A stretch of DNA of 64,000 bases from Paragyromitra xinjiangensis. Lineage: Eukaryota > Ascomycota > Pezizomycetes > Pezizales > Discinaceae. Shown here in pieces: positions 12,642 to 25,900 of the stretch. The first letter of the stretch is position 1. Every line of letters begins with the position of its first letter. The stretch spans positions 1,240,001 through 1,304,000 of the forward strand of contig JBCAMK010000003.1 in assembly GCA_038503065.1 (NCBI GenBank). Reading direction: 5' to 3'. The translations under genes were made by a program, and so were the position numbers. Under the pieces are notes generated by a model. The model did no database searches, was not told the DNA's origin, and was given only the letters and a program-made list of their open reading frames with translations.

Positions 12642-12947
12642 TATCCTTGATTATGTCGGTGAAGAGGGTGTTGGGATGCGTGCGCGGTGGAGATTAAAGC
12701 AGCTCATATCCCACAGCTCTTCGTTGGGGTTAAGCCCAACGAGGGGAGCAGCAACTCGATATTCCGCTCACGTCAAGCTCTTTTATTGTTGGGAAGATCA
12801 GAAAAGCGTAAGCGGGCCGGCTCAGTTTGGAATTGTAGAAGGAGGGTGTTCCCCTTGAAGGCAATAGTTTGGATTTTGGAAGCCGAATTCATATTTGTGC
12901 ATCATGTTGAGCACTCTAGCTTCTGGAGATGGAGCAGATCTCAATTG

Positions 12948-14057
12948 CTAATCTATGGCACTTGTGGTTTGTCTGAGAGACTTTAGATGCTTGCTCTTAC
13001 GCGGGCCGCTAGTTGTGGCTCTAAAGTGGTTGTCGCCGGCCACCATGGGGAATATAGTTTCGCGTGTGAGCCACGGAGCAGGAATGTACGGTTCGTAACG
13101 GCGGTATAGGCCGCGGAGAAGCTCCAACAACACACACGAGAGCTTGTTAACGGCGATGCAAGCAAATGGACGGGTGGCGGTGCCGGATTCGGTATGGCGG
13201 TGGAGGAAGACAGTGAGTTCTACGTGGGCAGGGATGGAGGATGGCCAAAGGCGTAAAGTGGTGGTGAGGGAGATTTGGGCGGCAAGAATGGCTGCCTGGC
13301 CTGCAAATCCAGTGGAGGAGAAAGCTGTGGTAATGAGACGTGTAGTGGTGGCAAAGGGGGGGTGATATGGGAGATAACGGGGTCGAGAAAGAGTGCAGGA
13401 GAGTATATGTCGAAGACGCGGTGAGTAGGCAAACTGGATGAACTCTTGAATGTTGGTGGCTAAGGCGACCATTTTCATAAGCGTCCTCGATAGATCGAAC
13501 TGGCCGAGGGTGTTAGCTGTTAAAGTTAGCTAGACCCTGGAAGCGGTCGATAAGGATGGGGACTAACCTTTCACAAAGTATTCGTCGCCCCATTCGAGCG
13601 TTATGAGTTGCATACGGAGCTTAGGTATTTCTTTATCCTGCTATTTGTAGAAGCCAACTAGCAGATTCGAATGCTGGGCTAAGCGCTCCTATTCCGGTCC
13701 GCCTGACGCACCCATGGGATCTAATCACCTCTGTGCTGCGATTTCCATCACTGTCTCTCGTATAAATGTCGGACTGAATATGATATTGTCTAACTACTCG
13801 TTCGAATAGCGATAGTTCTCGCCATAATACTTGCAGAAGGTAGGGAAATCGACCATGTATTTCTTGACGCGATGCTTCGTCTTCATGAAGCAGAAGCGGT
13901 GTATCTTCGTTGCTAGTGTAGACTTAAATGCCTTCATATCGCGGGTCTGGGGCTGTTCAGCCTGAGGGTTGGTTTGGCGAAGCTCCGAGATGGCCCGGAG
14001 TTACGTCCATATGTCATGGAGGTGTATGACAATGGTATTGGGGGGCTTTATGTCGTT
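12948..14057 (-). pseudogene. Degenerate coding relic of unknown family (putative)
   Basis: On the minus strand a 190-codon open frame (13516 down to 12948) has a phase-compatible link to an upstream segment (14057 down to 13568) through an intron-like stretch with donor GTTAGT, branch GCTAAC and acceptor ACAG. The upstream segment reads as plausible protein (for example DFPTFCKYYGENYRYSNE) but carries five in-frame stops (one TAA, three TAG, one TGA). Five stops in 163 codons is only slightly below chance, so the upstream part is weak evidence. The downstream frame is GC-richer than its surroundings. I do not recognise the family; it could be an inactivated gene, a transposon remnant or partly chance. 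Confidence 0.3.
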
Positions 14058-14081
14058 CTGTGCAATACAGATATAGACGAT

Positions 14082-14092
14082 GGGGGGGGGGG
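14082..14092. repeat. Poly-G tract
   Basis: A run of 11 G just upstream (minus-strand sense) of the coding relic, inside what would be a pyrimidine tract before a CACAG acceptor on the minus strand. Confidence 0.85.
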
Positions 14093-14331
14093 ATTGATGG
14101 ACTAGGCATTGCATTGACGGGTAGGGATAGTAGAGATGGATGAGAGAGTAGTAGGGGAGGTGAGGTAGAGTGAGATGGGGAAGTGGTAGAGGGATTAAGA
14201 AGAGGTTGGTGATGGTGGTGGTGGTGGTGGGTAATCTGATATGGTACAATTGTGGGTTGTTGGATATATTTGCTTCCTTTCGTGCCGCTTCCGGCCTTTC
14301 CTTACTATTTGGCTCTATTCTTTCCTCCACC

Positions 14332-14399
14332 TACGTAGGCTTCTATAGCATACGTAGGCTTCTATAGCATACGTAGGCTTCTATAGCATACGTAGGCTT
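14332..14399. repeat. 19-bp tandem repeat, about 3.5 copies
   Basis: The unit TACGTAGGCTTCTATAGCA is repeated perfectly three times (14332-14350, 14351-14369, 14370-14388) and then partially (TACGTAGGCTT). Each unit begins with the palindrome TACGTA. Perfect identity between copies suggests recent expansion. It lies at the edge of a possible solo LTR. Confidence 0.95.
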
Positions 14400-17300
14400 T
14401 CCTACTATTCAGGTTTCTTCTTATTCCTTGCTGATTTGGGCTTCTTTGGCTGTTGATTATTCTGGCGGCTATTCAGTGTAATTGAGGCTGCTTTGAGCCT
14501 GGAGGCGCTGACCAGGAGGTATATGGTGGAAGGGCTCTGATTGGTTGATTACTTGTATATATACAGAGGCTTTCTGCCTCTTCTACGTTTCTTTCTTCTC
14601 TATCTAATATATCAAGCCTTCCACAGAAGCAACGAATATCTCATCTTATTACTTCATGGGTGCTTCGTCATGCAACGAGTGATACTCTGTGCATCTACAA
14701 AACGCGCAGCCCCATTGCTACCCAGACAATTTAGGCTCAAAGAGCTTCTTTCTTCTTGCTCTGATATCGTTCTCGATTGGTTACTCCGGAAATTCTCTTG
14801 CGATTGTCTTATAGTTAGGCTCTGTTCATTTCATCGTGTTGCATGACTAAGCGACCACTTGTGCATGGGTATTTGCAGCTGCAGCAGTTTCATTTAAGTC
14901 CGGGTAACTGTTCCCATCATACTAGGTAGTAATAACACAGGGACGATTTCGTTCAAGATGTTAATTATCGCCTACTCGGAGCAATTGATGCTAATCCACT
15001 CATAAATTCGTACTTGGTAGCGCACTGTGTATTTATCGCTAAATTGTGTCTAGTTTGCAAAATTGGTGGGTAGTCTATCTGTGATTGAACCTCTGACCTG
15101 TGGATCGCTCAATCATTTGGGAGTGTGTTGAATTAATGATTTTCTAGATACGTATACTCGACGTCACGATCGTCATACATGGCGTTAGTAATTTCTTAAA
15201 TGATCCCTACTTCTTCCTAAGTAACACTAATTGATAGGCCTCTTGAAAGTTTAAGGCATATCTGCTAGAGTCTGCACTTAGTCACCACCTGAACGAGTTT
15301 CATATGAAAAAGGAGTAAGCTATGGTTTTTTTCGTAGCTAGTTTATTTAGTGTATGTGGGGTCGCAGGGAACCATGCACTCTTGACAGAAAGCGGACTAC
15401 GTTGTTACCTACGTATACAGTTATATTTCCCAGAGACATGAGCTATAGGTTCAAAAGAGTGAGGGATCTAGGAAGTTACCGAGATTCATGATGACATAGG
15501 AGGGGGACTGGTAGATGAGGAGTAGATAGAATGGTAATATATATTAATATGTAGAGATTATAGAGGAAAGTATAGAGTTACTAGAATAGATAATGTAGGG
15601 TTTCTTCTAGTACTGAAGATTTTTTTTTCATTTTAGCTATATGAGCATTGGGGGAAATTGCGAATAGCGGTTATTAATTTTGACTAGATTCTACAGGTAT
15701 GGCACAACGTTAACCTTAAGGCTGCAGCTGGACCCACAGCTCATAGAGCTTACAGGGACTTATCAGTGCTCTTGGCTTGGGATCAAGAACTAAAACCTAC
15801 AAATCAAACTTAATTAACTAGCTGCTCAATTAAGATTAACTGCCATGCTGGCATTGATTATCCTGTTCGAGACTTCTCCCGTTAACTACTATATATCTCC
15901 CGATGGTTTGGTTGGACGTGCTTGGTATTGCATGTATGACAACGGGAAAGATTAACATGCAGCACCGTTCCCATGTCACCATCTAGACGCAAAGTACCCG
16001 GCAGCTCCGATTCCCTTGATTTAAGACCTGATTAGTTTCACATTCAAGGGCTCATCAATTATCAGCGGGGAGATAGGATTACATGAGTGCGGGGAACGGA
16101 ATCAAATCCGAGCTAACCCCGAAAGGTGGTACGCCATTTTCGTAAAGAGAGAATAATTCAACTCCAAGAAGTCTTGGGGATAATGACAAGACTCTAAGAT
16201 TTTGGTCGATTTTTATCGCGTTGACGGGATAAGCTTTCGCCAAGATGCTTGTCCTTCAATTGAACAAAAGCTTGTCCTCCACCTCATTCTACTCTACCGC
16301 TGTGGAGAGTCTTAAAAAGAATCTCGCAAGAACGAAAAACTGAGGTTTGTAGCTCGAATCTAGCTGTAGGAATTCGGGCCCGGAGGGCCTATGATACCTT
16401 TAATGCGGTAGTGAGACTTCTCAACTGGTTTCTAATCATCGGTACAACTTAGGCCGGGATTAAGTAGGTCTCATATAGCATACGTATATACCATATACCA
16501 AATGTGCCCAGTAACTATTTAGAGAATTATTCTAGTAGCGAGGCAGCGTAGGAAATTTCATTAACTCTATGTTTACTATCATCTCTAATCTTCTTAATTC
16601 GCGCTCTACAAACGGCTAATACTGGGGGTTCCACTTCGCAAAAACACTCTAGGGCACGGAGCGAGGTACAAGAGTTCTATGGGGACCTTGGAGATAAGAG
16701 CCCGGCGCTGGGGCGTGGACTAAAACATTCGGTACAGTTTCCCAATAAATAATACACTCCATGTCAAACTCATACGTTATTAATCGATAAATAGCAGCCG
16801 ACCTCAGGCAAGAACACCAGTTAGTTAAAGCATTAAACTCAAAATAAAGCGGAGGTAACAGACCGATTCGAACCCCAGCTTTTATTACCAGTTCATTAAC
16901 CTACCCCAGTGGATGGGCGTACAGCTTTTACCGGCCAGATAGGTATAATGAACAGAGAACCATCCAGCCGAAGCGCCGGCGCGGACATGAAACCAAATTT
17001 GTGTATGGATATGACCTTACCCTCGGATTAATAGCTTGCCAGTACCTGTTTTGATACACCCTCATGTATACAATATATTGCATTCCACACCAAAATGCAT
17101 GCAAGTATCAAAAGCTCCTCGACTACGCTTTTAGACACGTAGCGGCTCCGCAAACCTTTGTTCTAATAGCCATGGCTATCCGATAGCTGATTACACAAAT
17201 ACCTAGAACCCTCATTGTAGATGTTTGGTAAGTGTTATACGGGAGCGACTACCAGGTTTGGTTATGAGTAATCAATAGCACGATGTGTTTAGTAGAGGTA

Positions 17301-17651
17301 GGTGATCTGATTAGGAAGTTATGGGTACGCGTCCCGTAGTACCTAGCAAACCAAGGTTACAGCTGTTTGTTGTAAGCGAGAATGCCGAGGTTCCGATTCC
17401 TGGGAATTTATGGGGGCCATTTCGGTGTTGCAGTAATTAATGATTGGTTACAGATATCAAGAAGGGCCTGCTGTATACATGTCCATACTAGCAGAGCAGA
17501 TTTATGAAAAACTACATACAAAGGTGCTAGTTTTTCCCTGCACAAGAATCCCGAATATCCCCCAGAGCCACCACCACATCAAAGAGAATACATCCCACGT
17601 GAATAAAACCTTAAGTGCGTCCCATCATAAACAAGAAAAACCGATAAATAT
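14400..17651. other. Gene-poor interval, possible degenerate solo LTR at its left edge
   Basis: No recognisable gene in 3.2 kb. Between about 14400 and 14680 the sequence resembles an LTR promoter: GATTACTTGTATATATACAG (a TATA element), then a pyrimidine-rich leader with a small GAGGC...GCCTC hairpin. I could not find paired termini, a primer-binding site or a duplication, so this is only a suggestion. An inverted 10-mer GTCATGCAAC (14667-14676 and 14838-14847) also occurs. From 14850 to 17440 I see nothing but near-uniform sequence with short open frames. Confidence 0.4.
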
Positions 17652-20351
17652 CTAACTCGAGTCGTCTGCATATATTTTCTTATCATCGGGAGGTAACAAC
17701 GAAAGATCCGGGATATCCAAGTGAAAGAAAGGAGTATCATTTGAAATCAAAGCACCCCATTGATCCTGACCATCATCACCTTTCTCAGCCAAGTCTAGAT
17801 CATACTCATCTTGCGTGCGGAATCGTTTATCCTTATAATCCGTATTTGTGATATAACTCTTCACCCTGTGCTTGAGATCGTTTTTCTCAGTACTACTATT
17901 CTGGGAATTGGAACCAGAGTAGGTCGAATCTCCTGTGTTGACGGGTGCAACTTCGGTAAAGTCCTTCAAAGGTACCCCAAACCCAAAACCTCCAGCAAGA
18001 AGAGCACGACGAACCCAAGGAGAGATGATCTTGGCGAAGTGGAACTCAACTTCTCTGTCAGCGTACTTATTGATTTGGTGGCGAGCATCAACAAGGCACT
18101 GGATACCTGTCGAGTCGATCGTAGCCACTGCGCTAAAATCAATAACGACGGCGCGCATTACGGGTCGTTTGTCGTTTAAAATGTCTTCAGCCCTAACACC
18201 AGACCGAGGGCCAGGATCTAACCATGTTAGCAACGAACCTGCCTCCAGATTATCTCAATGAACTGACCATTCCATGGGCGATCTCCAAGGGTAGGGTATG
18301 CATTTGGTTTCCCATGTTTCGTTATCCTCCTAACTTCATCGACGATAAAATCTACTTGACTAGAAGCATTGGGATAAGTGAAAGACTCGGTTGGGCGAAA
18401 CACGATTACACCTGGTGGTGGGTTTTCAATCTTGACATCTGGATTAATTGTCCTACGGTCGATTGGGACCCAGACATCTTTTGTATTCTTGCCATCAGAT
18501 ACCTGCAATTTACCTAGGAAGTGGCCACGAGGACGAGCGACACGCCAGAGAAGAAGACCCAGAGAACCTAATACAATTTAGTAGGAGGCCTTTTCTAGAA
18601 GTTTCACTTGATAGACTTACAGCCAGTTGCGACGTAGATACCGTTTTCAACATTAGTGAAGACAATAATAAACACAGCAGCTAGAAAAAAGACTGCTTCA
18701 ATAGGTTGCACACGCCAAAAGACGACAAGTTGGCGAGGGTGAGTCATCAGATCTCCTACAGCGTGGATAATCACACTTTCCAAACGTCAGTCTTGGGACC
18801 CAGATATTATGGATACAATACGTACGCAGCAAGGCTTGCCATCGGGATGTAATAAAACGCATCCGTAAGTGCATACAATGCCAAAATAACCACTAGACCA
18901 GTAACTATGCCAGCAGCCGGTGTACGGACACCAGACTTGGACTTGAGGGCAGTACGAGAAAACGATCCGGTTGCTGGATAAGCACCAAAGAAGGTCCCAA
19001 TAATATTCGTAGCTCCGATAGCTATGACTTCCTGATTTGGGTTGATCTTGTAGTCATTGATCCTTCCGAAAGCTTTCCCAATAGAGATGTGCTCGAGCAA
19101 TAGAATGACAGTCTTTTCAAACAGTTAATACTATGAAGAAAGCCAAAGAAGATGATCACATACAGCAACAGGAATATGAGGCATTATAGCTTGTACAAGC
19201 GGAGTATCAATCCTTAAGGGGCCGACATGCCGGAATCCTCTTGGAACATCCTTCAAGATGGTGATTCGGGCCTTGCCTTTAGGGTCGTGCCGTGTAAGAA
19301 GCCAAGAAGCCAAAGTAACGATGATGACCACAACACCATTTCGTGTGACGCTCATAAAAAAGAACTTTCTTTTATGTTGTGGATATCTCTTGGACAACTT
19401 CTTCAGTCCCCAACGGACGAAATAGAGTGCGAATAGAGCAGTGAATCCGAAAGCAGCATCGAGCTTGGCATCAGGTAAGTGCTTCAATGTGTTTATTATC
19501 ACCATGTATGATGCATCTCGGGTGTTAAATAACTTCTGAACCCCGATAAGTGCAGGAATTTGAGTTGTTGCAATGGTGAAAGCACTTCCTGTAACAAATC
19601 CAGCGACAGCAGGAGCTAGACAAATGTTATCAGCAAGACATCTTCATCTTAATGAATGTAAAGAACCAACCAGGAATGAATTCTAGAATGAACCCAACTC
19701 GTAGAAGACCGATGCCAATTGAAATAGCTCCACAAATCAAAGCGAGAGCTGAGCCTATCTCTGGGGCCGAATATGTATCACCGTGGATTTCCCTCACATG
19801 AGTGATAACTTTGGCAACTTCAAGAGTCATCACAGCGACAGGCTAAAGTATGTTAGCTGGATGCAAGCAAAGTTAGGGACTTCTATACTCACACCAATGG
19901 TAACATCTTTGCTGGTGGCGAAGAAGCAATAAATAAAAACACCAATGAAGCTCGAATACAAGCCATACTCAGGGCCCATGAATGCAAGAAGCGCGTAGCT
20001 CATCGATTGAGGGACAACAACAGCTCCAACAGTGAGGCCAGCAATAACCTACTAGGATTTAGCAATTGATTCACGCGTTTAGATCCTATGGTAACAACTT
20101 ACATCTCCAGTGAGCCAGGTAAGGTTGTAACGATAAATCCAAGTCGCAATCGGAAAGAGAGACTTGACGTAGTAAAGAAGCTGTCCAGGGATATCGCTAA
20201 AAGTAGTAGAAACCCAATCTCTCACAGAGATGGTTCTGTCGTGAAAATCGCCAACATCGGCGAGCTGGGGAGGAGTTCTGGTGCCATAGTCAATGACATT
20301 TGTTTTCATGTGCTTCTCATCTGAGATGATCCCATCGTCGTGCTTCGCCAT
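17652..20351 (-). CDS. Sulfate permease, SulP/SLC26 family with STAS domain
   Basis: Plasma-membrane sulfate uptake transporter related to yeast Sul1/Sul2 and Neurospora cys-14. Eight exons deduced on the minus strand: 20103-20351, 19893-20048, 19671-19842, 19164-19615, 18826-19112, 18621-18775, 18268-18567, 17652-18217; total 778 aa, the normal fungal length. The SulP core spans about residues 80-500, with the signature YGLYSSFIGVFIYCFF followed by SKDVTIGPVAVM, later SAPAVAGF-like IPAPAVAGFVTGSAF, and GSFSRTALKSKSGVRTPAAG. A cytosolic STAS domain follows (about 515-700) with VIDFSAVATIDSTGIQ, the expected phosphorylatable loop. The hydrophilic tail is acidic. All junctions restore family continuity. 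In fungi such genes are usually induced by sulfur starvation through a Cys3/MetR bZIP factor; I did not verify sites here. Gene symbol withheld because paralogues (SutA/SutB, cys-13/cys-14) cannot be told apart by eye. Confidence 0.94.
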
Positions 20352-22978
20352 GGTATACGTAGTTAACTTGAAACAAATTCTAGAGCCTAATTACTATCCA
20401 ACACCCTCCGTTCCTAGTGGAAGATGGGAGGTGGGAGCTAAGGAGGAGGAGGACGGCTCATCTCTTATAGCAAATCCGCTAGCTCTAGTCACTAGTATCT
20501 ATGGGAATATTTAGCGCTAGAGCATGGAGTTTACAGTGGCAAGAATCTGCAAAAATTGCCGACACACAGCTAGAGTGGCATCATTAGAGTCGTGCCTGTC
20601 AGATTGATCTCCCTTCCGAGCTATTCAAAACTCAACGGCTGCCTAAGGACATAGTCATCCCGCTAGTGCCCCGAGATCCTTGCAAGCCACTGTCAATCTA
20701 TCGTGGGGAAACTGTAACTTTATTTTAGCCTGTGGTGTTTTCGCCATGTTGAGGAAGCGAGGTGGGGGATGAGAGATAAAGTTGCTATCGTGGATAGTAA
20801 TCTACATAGACTCAGGCGGAGGTGTCTGGACCAGTGGGGCCACCATTTGAACCGCGGTCCGTCAACAAGCAGCGTATAGCACGTAATCCGGAGGTAGAGC
20901 GGGTACAGTTAGCCTCAAGCAGGTCAGCTTGTTGAGTGATTGTATGATATTAAATGGGGAAGTCCCCGAGTTGGGGAGTTGACATTTTTTGGTCATCCGA
21001 TTTTGGAATTCGAATATTTGTGACCTTTTACCCAGTTCCGTACTGCACCCAAACATCACAGCTTTTATCAACCAGCGGGAGCTTCCCACTAAACAGCAAT
21101 TCCTTGGTAATGCCGAGAACTAAGACCTCAGATTACCTTGTGTCCCTAAAGCTTATCGGTTCCCAAATTGATTTGTGGAACCTTGCACTTTATACCATAA
21201 CCCCAATGCGATCATACCATGCCAGCTTTACCTCATGGATTACTAGACACTTAGCTAATCAAACAACATCTATATCGTTTATATCATAGCCAGTATCTAT
21301 CTAGGGGGAAAGAGAGAAGTGGGAGGAATAGTCGAGTAGCAACACCAATCCACTTTCCCCAAACCCAAAGCCAATCTGTTTGAGCTTCCTTTTTTGGAAT
21401 TTTCGCGGCAAAGGCTCAACTAGGAATACCTACCGTGCTCGCTACTGATACCCAAGAGTAGTCTCAAAATAGGGCACTTTAAAACGAGTTTTCATCAAAG
21501 CTTCGTTCTCATAGACTACCGATGTCAACTAGATAGTAGAGACCGAAGACGTTGAAATTAACTTTACCGGTAGATTCCATTAAATTCCCGCTAGTCCACA
21601 AGCTAGTTCACGCTGTTCTTAACCAAAAACAGCCAGCTGCAAGATCAATCAAGTGCGCAGTCCGGTAATACGGCAATTGTAATTAGGGGAAAGGGTTAAG
21701 GCGAGTTGGGCCCTAACATTAATCCCCCGACAGCAGCCCTAGCCAGGGAAGTACGGAAAGTTCGGCTTCTGTAAGATGGAAGTGAGAAAAGTGATGATAC
21801 CTCTAGTAGGGATGCGATCGGTAAAATTACATACATGTAGTTTCATACAGTACAGTGCCCGTTTAAAAATAGTAAAATATACATGTAATCATACGGTTTG
21901 GAGCTAAAACTAGATACACCCACAAAAAAAATCAGATGCCACCGTATGCCCCTGCTGCAACTGAAAAAGGTAGCGGGTAGGAGAGAGAGAAGTAGGGGGA
22001 ACATGGGAGAGGGCCTCAGAAAGACTGTATCTTACAACCTGTATACGTAATTTACTGTTTTAAAGTTAACACCGTCCCATACGGTAAACTAACATAATTT
22101 ACCACATTTCTGCAACCCCAACCTCTAGAGACCCAAACAAATCCCCTCATGTGAACTTTTTCTGTATTATTCACAAAAAGCGATATGATCATTCTTTCCG
22201 GCCACTGGTACTGTTTTCTTTAGCCAGTATTTGTTCCATCCTAACTCAACACAACCTTTGAAAGCTGCATGCCTCCTATCCACTCAAACCCCCCAAGATG
22301 GCTATGGGTTCTTCCATTTCAGTCATGAAATAAAGCAAGTAGGAACACAGCTATGGATAATACAAAGGAGGTTCTACTAAAGCAAACTTCATTAAAAGGC
22401 CTATTTTTCGATCTAAACCCCATAAGACGCATATTAAAACAAGAATCAAGGTTTTAGCTCAAAATTAAGGCCTTTGTTGGACTCGTGCCCAGCCCTATAC
22501 ACGCAGCTTGCTGCGTACCGTAGGTTTGGCTGCTAAATAGAACTTTCCTATACATCGCTAGAACTGCCGATTCCCCACGCCTAGTCCTAATGAAATTTCA
22601 ATTTAGAAGGATTTATTCATAGGCTAAGAAGGCGAACACTTTTTTGCAACGCGCTACCCAGCGGGGATCAAGAATCTGGGGCTGGTTTGTGCAACACAAT
22701 AACAATAATAACATATACCTTTACAGAGTAGACTAGATGTCCTAATAAATATGGCCCTTGTTACCTAGAATATCTAATGGTTTCATGAATCATGCATACT
22801 CACTCGTTTATGATTGCTTTTCTATATCAAGGTGGTGAAGCATCCCTACATAATCTGGAGTATGAATATTATTCCCTCTTCAGGAATAGTAATGCGACTA
22901 ACAAAATATGAAGCGTCAAAGTTTATACTAGATACACCCGTTTCATCCCACCCTATCTATTCCACACGGAGAGGCTAT
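20352..22978. other. Gene-poor interval between the permease and RPN2
   Basis: No recognisable gene in 2.6 kb; the part next to 20352 is the permease promoter region. At 22480-22505 there is a diverged copy of one arm and loop of the hairpin found at 27357-27401. TACATGTAG occurs at 21832-21840. The remaining open frames are below 112 codons and unconvincing. Confidence 0.5.
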
Positions 22979-25900
22979 CTATAAATCCTCGCTATCCGTA
23001 TGATACTCGAACTCTTCCGGCACTGGCGCATCATCATCACCTTCATCATCTTCAGCGTTAAGAATGTTCACTGCAGCTGCCGCTCCTCCAATATTTTCTT
23101 GGTTCGCTAAGGATCCTCCGACGGATTGGCCAGGACCGGAAGCGACAGGTGTTTTCCGGACTTTGAGCTCGAGCTGCTGAACAGGCTCATCAGGTGTGCG
23201 GTCTAGTAATAGAAGCACTCCACCAGTAGGCTAAACAAAATAATTTAAATTAGTGAACAGGCCAAACAAAAATATGCAATGGGTTGATGCACACCTTTTT
23301 AACCGGTTCATATCTACCATCACTCAAGAAGCTGATATACTTCAGCTGCTCGGGCAGTACCCTAGCCATATTCACAACCTCGTATCCAACCTTCTCCTTT
23401 TCTGCTCTTTTCTTCTTCTCAACTTCACCGTCCTTTTTCTCACCATCCCCATCTTTCTTTTCGATACCCTCTTCTTCGATCTCCATTTTATCATCGCCTT
23501 CTACAGCAGAGGGTCCCGGTGTAACAGGTGTAGATGCTGTTGGTTCGGCTTCCATCACGTCTTCGCCCCTGGCAGCAGCCTCTTTGGCAGCCTTCTCTTT
23601 CTCACTACGCTTCGCCCGTTGGCGTGCTTTTACTGTTGTAGACAAAACAGCAGTGGCGATCTTTTCGGGTGCCTTCTCAGCTGATTCTTCAATTTTCGGG
23701 GGGTAGTCGAAAAGCGAAGGCTTGGTATTACAATAAAATTTGAAATCCGGAATCTAGATACGATTAGTCAGGTTATCGCTCGTTCAAGAATGAGGCATTC
23801 TCACATTCAACTCTTCGTCTAAACCAATCAATCCAGTAGGCACAAAACTCAAACTCAGGAAATGTGTTAACGGAAACCAGTACCAGTACTGCGTAAACAC
23901 GGCCATTCCCACAATTGCAGGGAGGTTCAGGCTGCCAGTTTGAGTTTGTAGCCCAATAGTGACATTTCGGCCACCAGCGTCAATAATACCCAGAGCAAGT
24001 GCAGCTCCGAACTTTGCCATTGCGTCCTCGTGTTTTTCTGCGACCATACTTTCAAAAGTTTTCCGTAGAGAAGCGACTTTCGGGTTCATTTGATCATTCT
24101 GTTGAACCAGGATCATCGCCATGGAAATCAACGCACCCTGCCGTACGAAATCTGTAGGGTCTTTGATCATCGGCTCTAGGAGATCAATAGCCTCATCTAG
24201 GCCGGTACCTGCGCACGAAATCCCCAAAGCCAGGGATGCGCCATAGCGAACATGAGGGTTGTAGCTCTCACTCAACAGCTCTACAATCCTTGGAACAGCA
24301 CTTGGTTTTCTGAAAAGAATAAACCCAAGGCTCATAACTGAGACTCTCCGAACGTCATCATTGACATCACTTACAGCAACATGCAAAAGCTGTCGAATCG
24401 CCTTGTTGCTTCCAGTACCGCAGTAAGCTAGAGCAATTGTCATGATGCCACCATAACGCAACGTTGCGTCGGGGTCGTCCAGCAACGCATTAATCAAGTC
24501 ATCGGCAGCCTCCTGCCTTCCGAACATTATTAAGGCCATGCCGATGGCAATACCACGAATGATTTTCTCATGTTGTGTATCGTGTGCGTACTGAATCATG
24601 TCCTCCAACGCCGCCGCATGTCCTGTCCCCAGCATGACTAGGCCCATAGCCAAGCCGACTGCCTCTCCAGCAATTGCAGAGTCGCTGTACAGTACCGACT
24701 TGAGCTCTTCATAGATTTCAAGGTTCCCAGTAGCCATACCCGCAACACCAAGACCCAGCGCGCCACCATGCTGCACCATTTCGTCCTGCGTGGCCTTGAA
24801 TTGTTTCCTTAAAAAGTCGAGTACATCTGTGCCATGGTTGGCATAGATCAACCCCAACCCGTATAAGCTTCCACCCTGCGAATACGGAGAGCCGGTAGAG
24901 ACACCTTCTTGTGGCAGGTGTGGTAGATATGGTTCCAGCAATTTCATCCCTTGACTGAGATTTCCGCGGTGGATAACACCCAAGGCAGCAGTTGCAGTAA
25001 ATTTAGACCAGTTGACCGCTTTACTTAGCCAGTCAAGATTCGCTCTGAAGAAACCATCGCTAGTTGTCCCAGCATTCATAAACGCATTCGAAAATGTTAC
25101 GGCGGTGTGGAAGATGGAGTTTCTGGCCTCAAGTGAATCCTTGATCTTGTTGAGAATGGTCATATCAGTGTGATTGTTTCGGAACAAGAACTCTAAGGAG
25201 AGCTCGATGCTTTTTGTCCCGCGCAGGATTTGGCGAATAGCCCGATAGTGCTTGTCGGTCTTAGCGGATGTAGAAGTTGTTGAGCTTCCACTCCCGGCGA
25301 GTAACCTAGTGTTCTCATCATCTTCGGTAGAATCCGTCACCATCGTGTCACCACCGGTTGTGGCGGCAGTGCTTAAGGCGTCCGACTCGTCTATCTCTGA
25401 TCCAGGAAGCTCGCTTGCAACCTTTTGGAGGAACTCCTGGGTAGCCGAGGAATCTAAGTCGAAAGCGATCTGGTAGGCCACCAAGAGAGATTTTGAATCT
25501 TCTTTTTGAACAAGCTCTTGAAGGATTTTCGCGGCAAGTGATGTGTCGTTAAGGTGAATTACGCATTTGCTGATGGAAAAATAATCTGGCGAAGCTTGGG
25601 CAAGGAAGAGATTGACCAAAAGACGAAGAAGCTATGACACAGCCAAAAAATTAATTTCCGTCACAGGAACTCACTCATTGGCAAAAAAAACAAAAAAAGG
25701 CCAAACCTAGAAAAGAACTGGAGCAGCAAACCTTTTCTCTTAGCCCAATCTCTTGAACAACACCCATAGTTATATCTAGCACATAGTCCATTAATTCTAC
25801 TCCACCATCTCTTTCATCATCCCCTTCCTTCACCTTCCCCTTCCTCTCCTTGCTCCGCTGGCTTGCCAACTTGATGCCTTCCTCCACAACATCCAATCGC

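Larger units (their letters stand above)
11360..12947. other. Gene-poor interval with a microsatellite and a pogo-like MITE
   Basis: No recognisable gene. The first 200 bases are T-rich and could be a 3' untranslated region of the weak ORF upstream. A GTACCT tandem (12465-12488) and a TIR element (12539-12641) are listed separately. Other open frames are under 100 codons and look random. Confidence 0.5.

Noticed and set aside
14332..14399. CRISPR array
   Set aside because: The 19-bp units are directly adjacent with no spacers, and this is a eukaryotic genome; it is a plain tandem repeat.
16855..16890. Possible tRNA T-arm (GGTTCGAATC on the minus strand)
   Set aside because: The flanking bases do not pair as a T stem and no acceptor, D or anticodon arm can be built.
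8704..20525. Shared 14-mer TAGCGCTAGAGCAT at 8704 and 20512
   Set aside because: In 64 kb several chance 14-mer repeats are expected; flanks do not match.
23253..23706. Two plus-strand frames of 140-143 codons
   Set aside because: They are antisense shadows of the RPN2 fifth exon, whose charged low-complexity sequence leaves other frames open.
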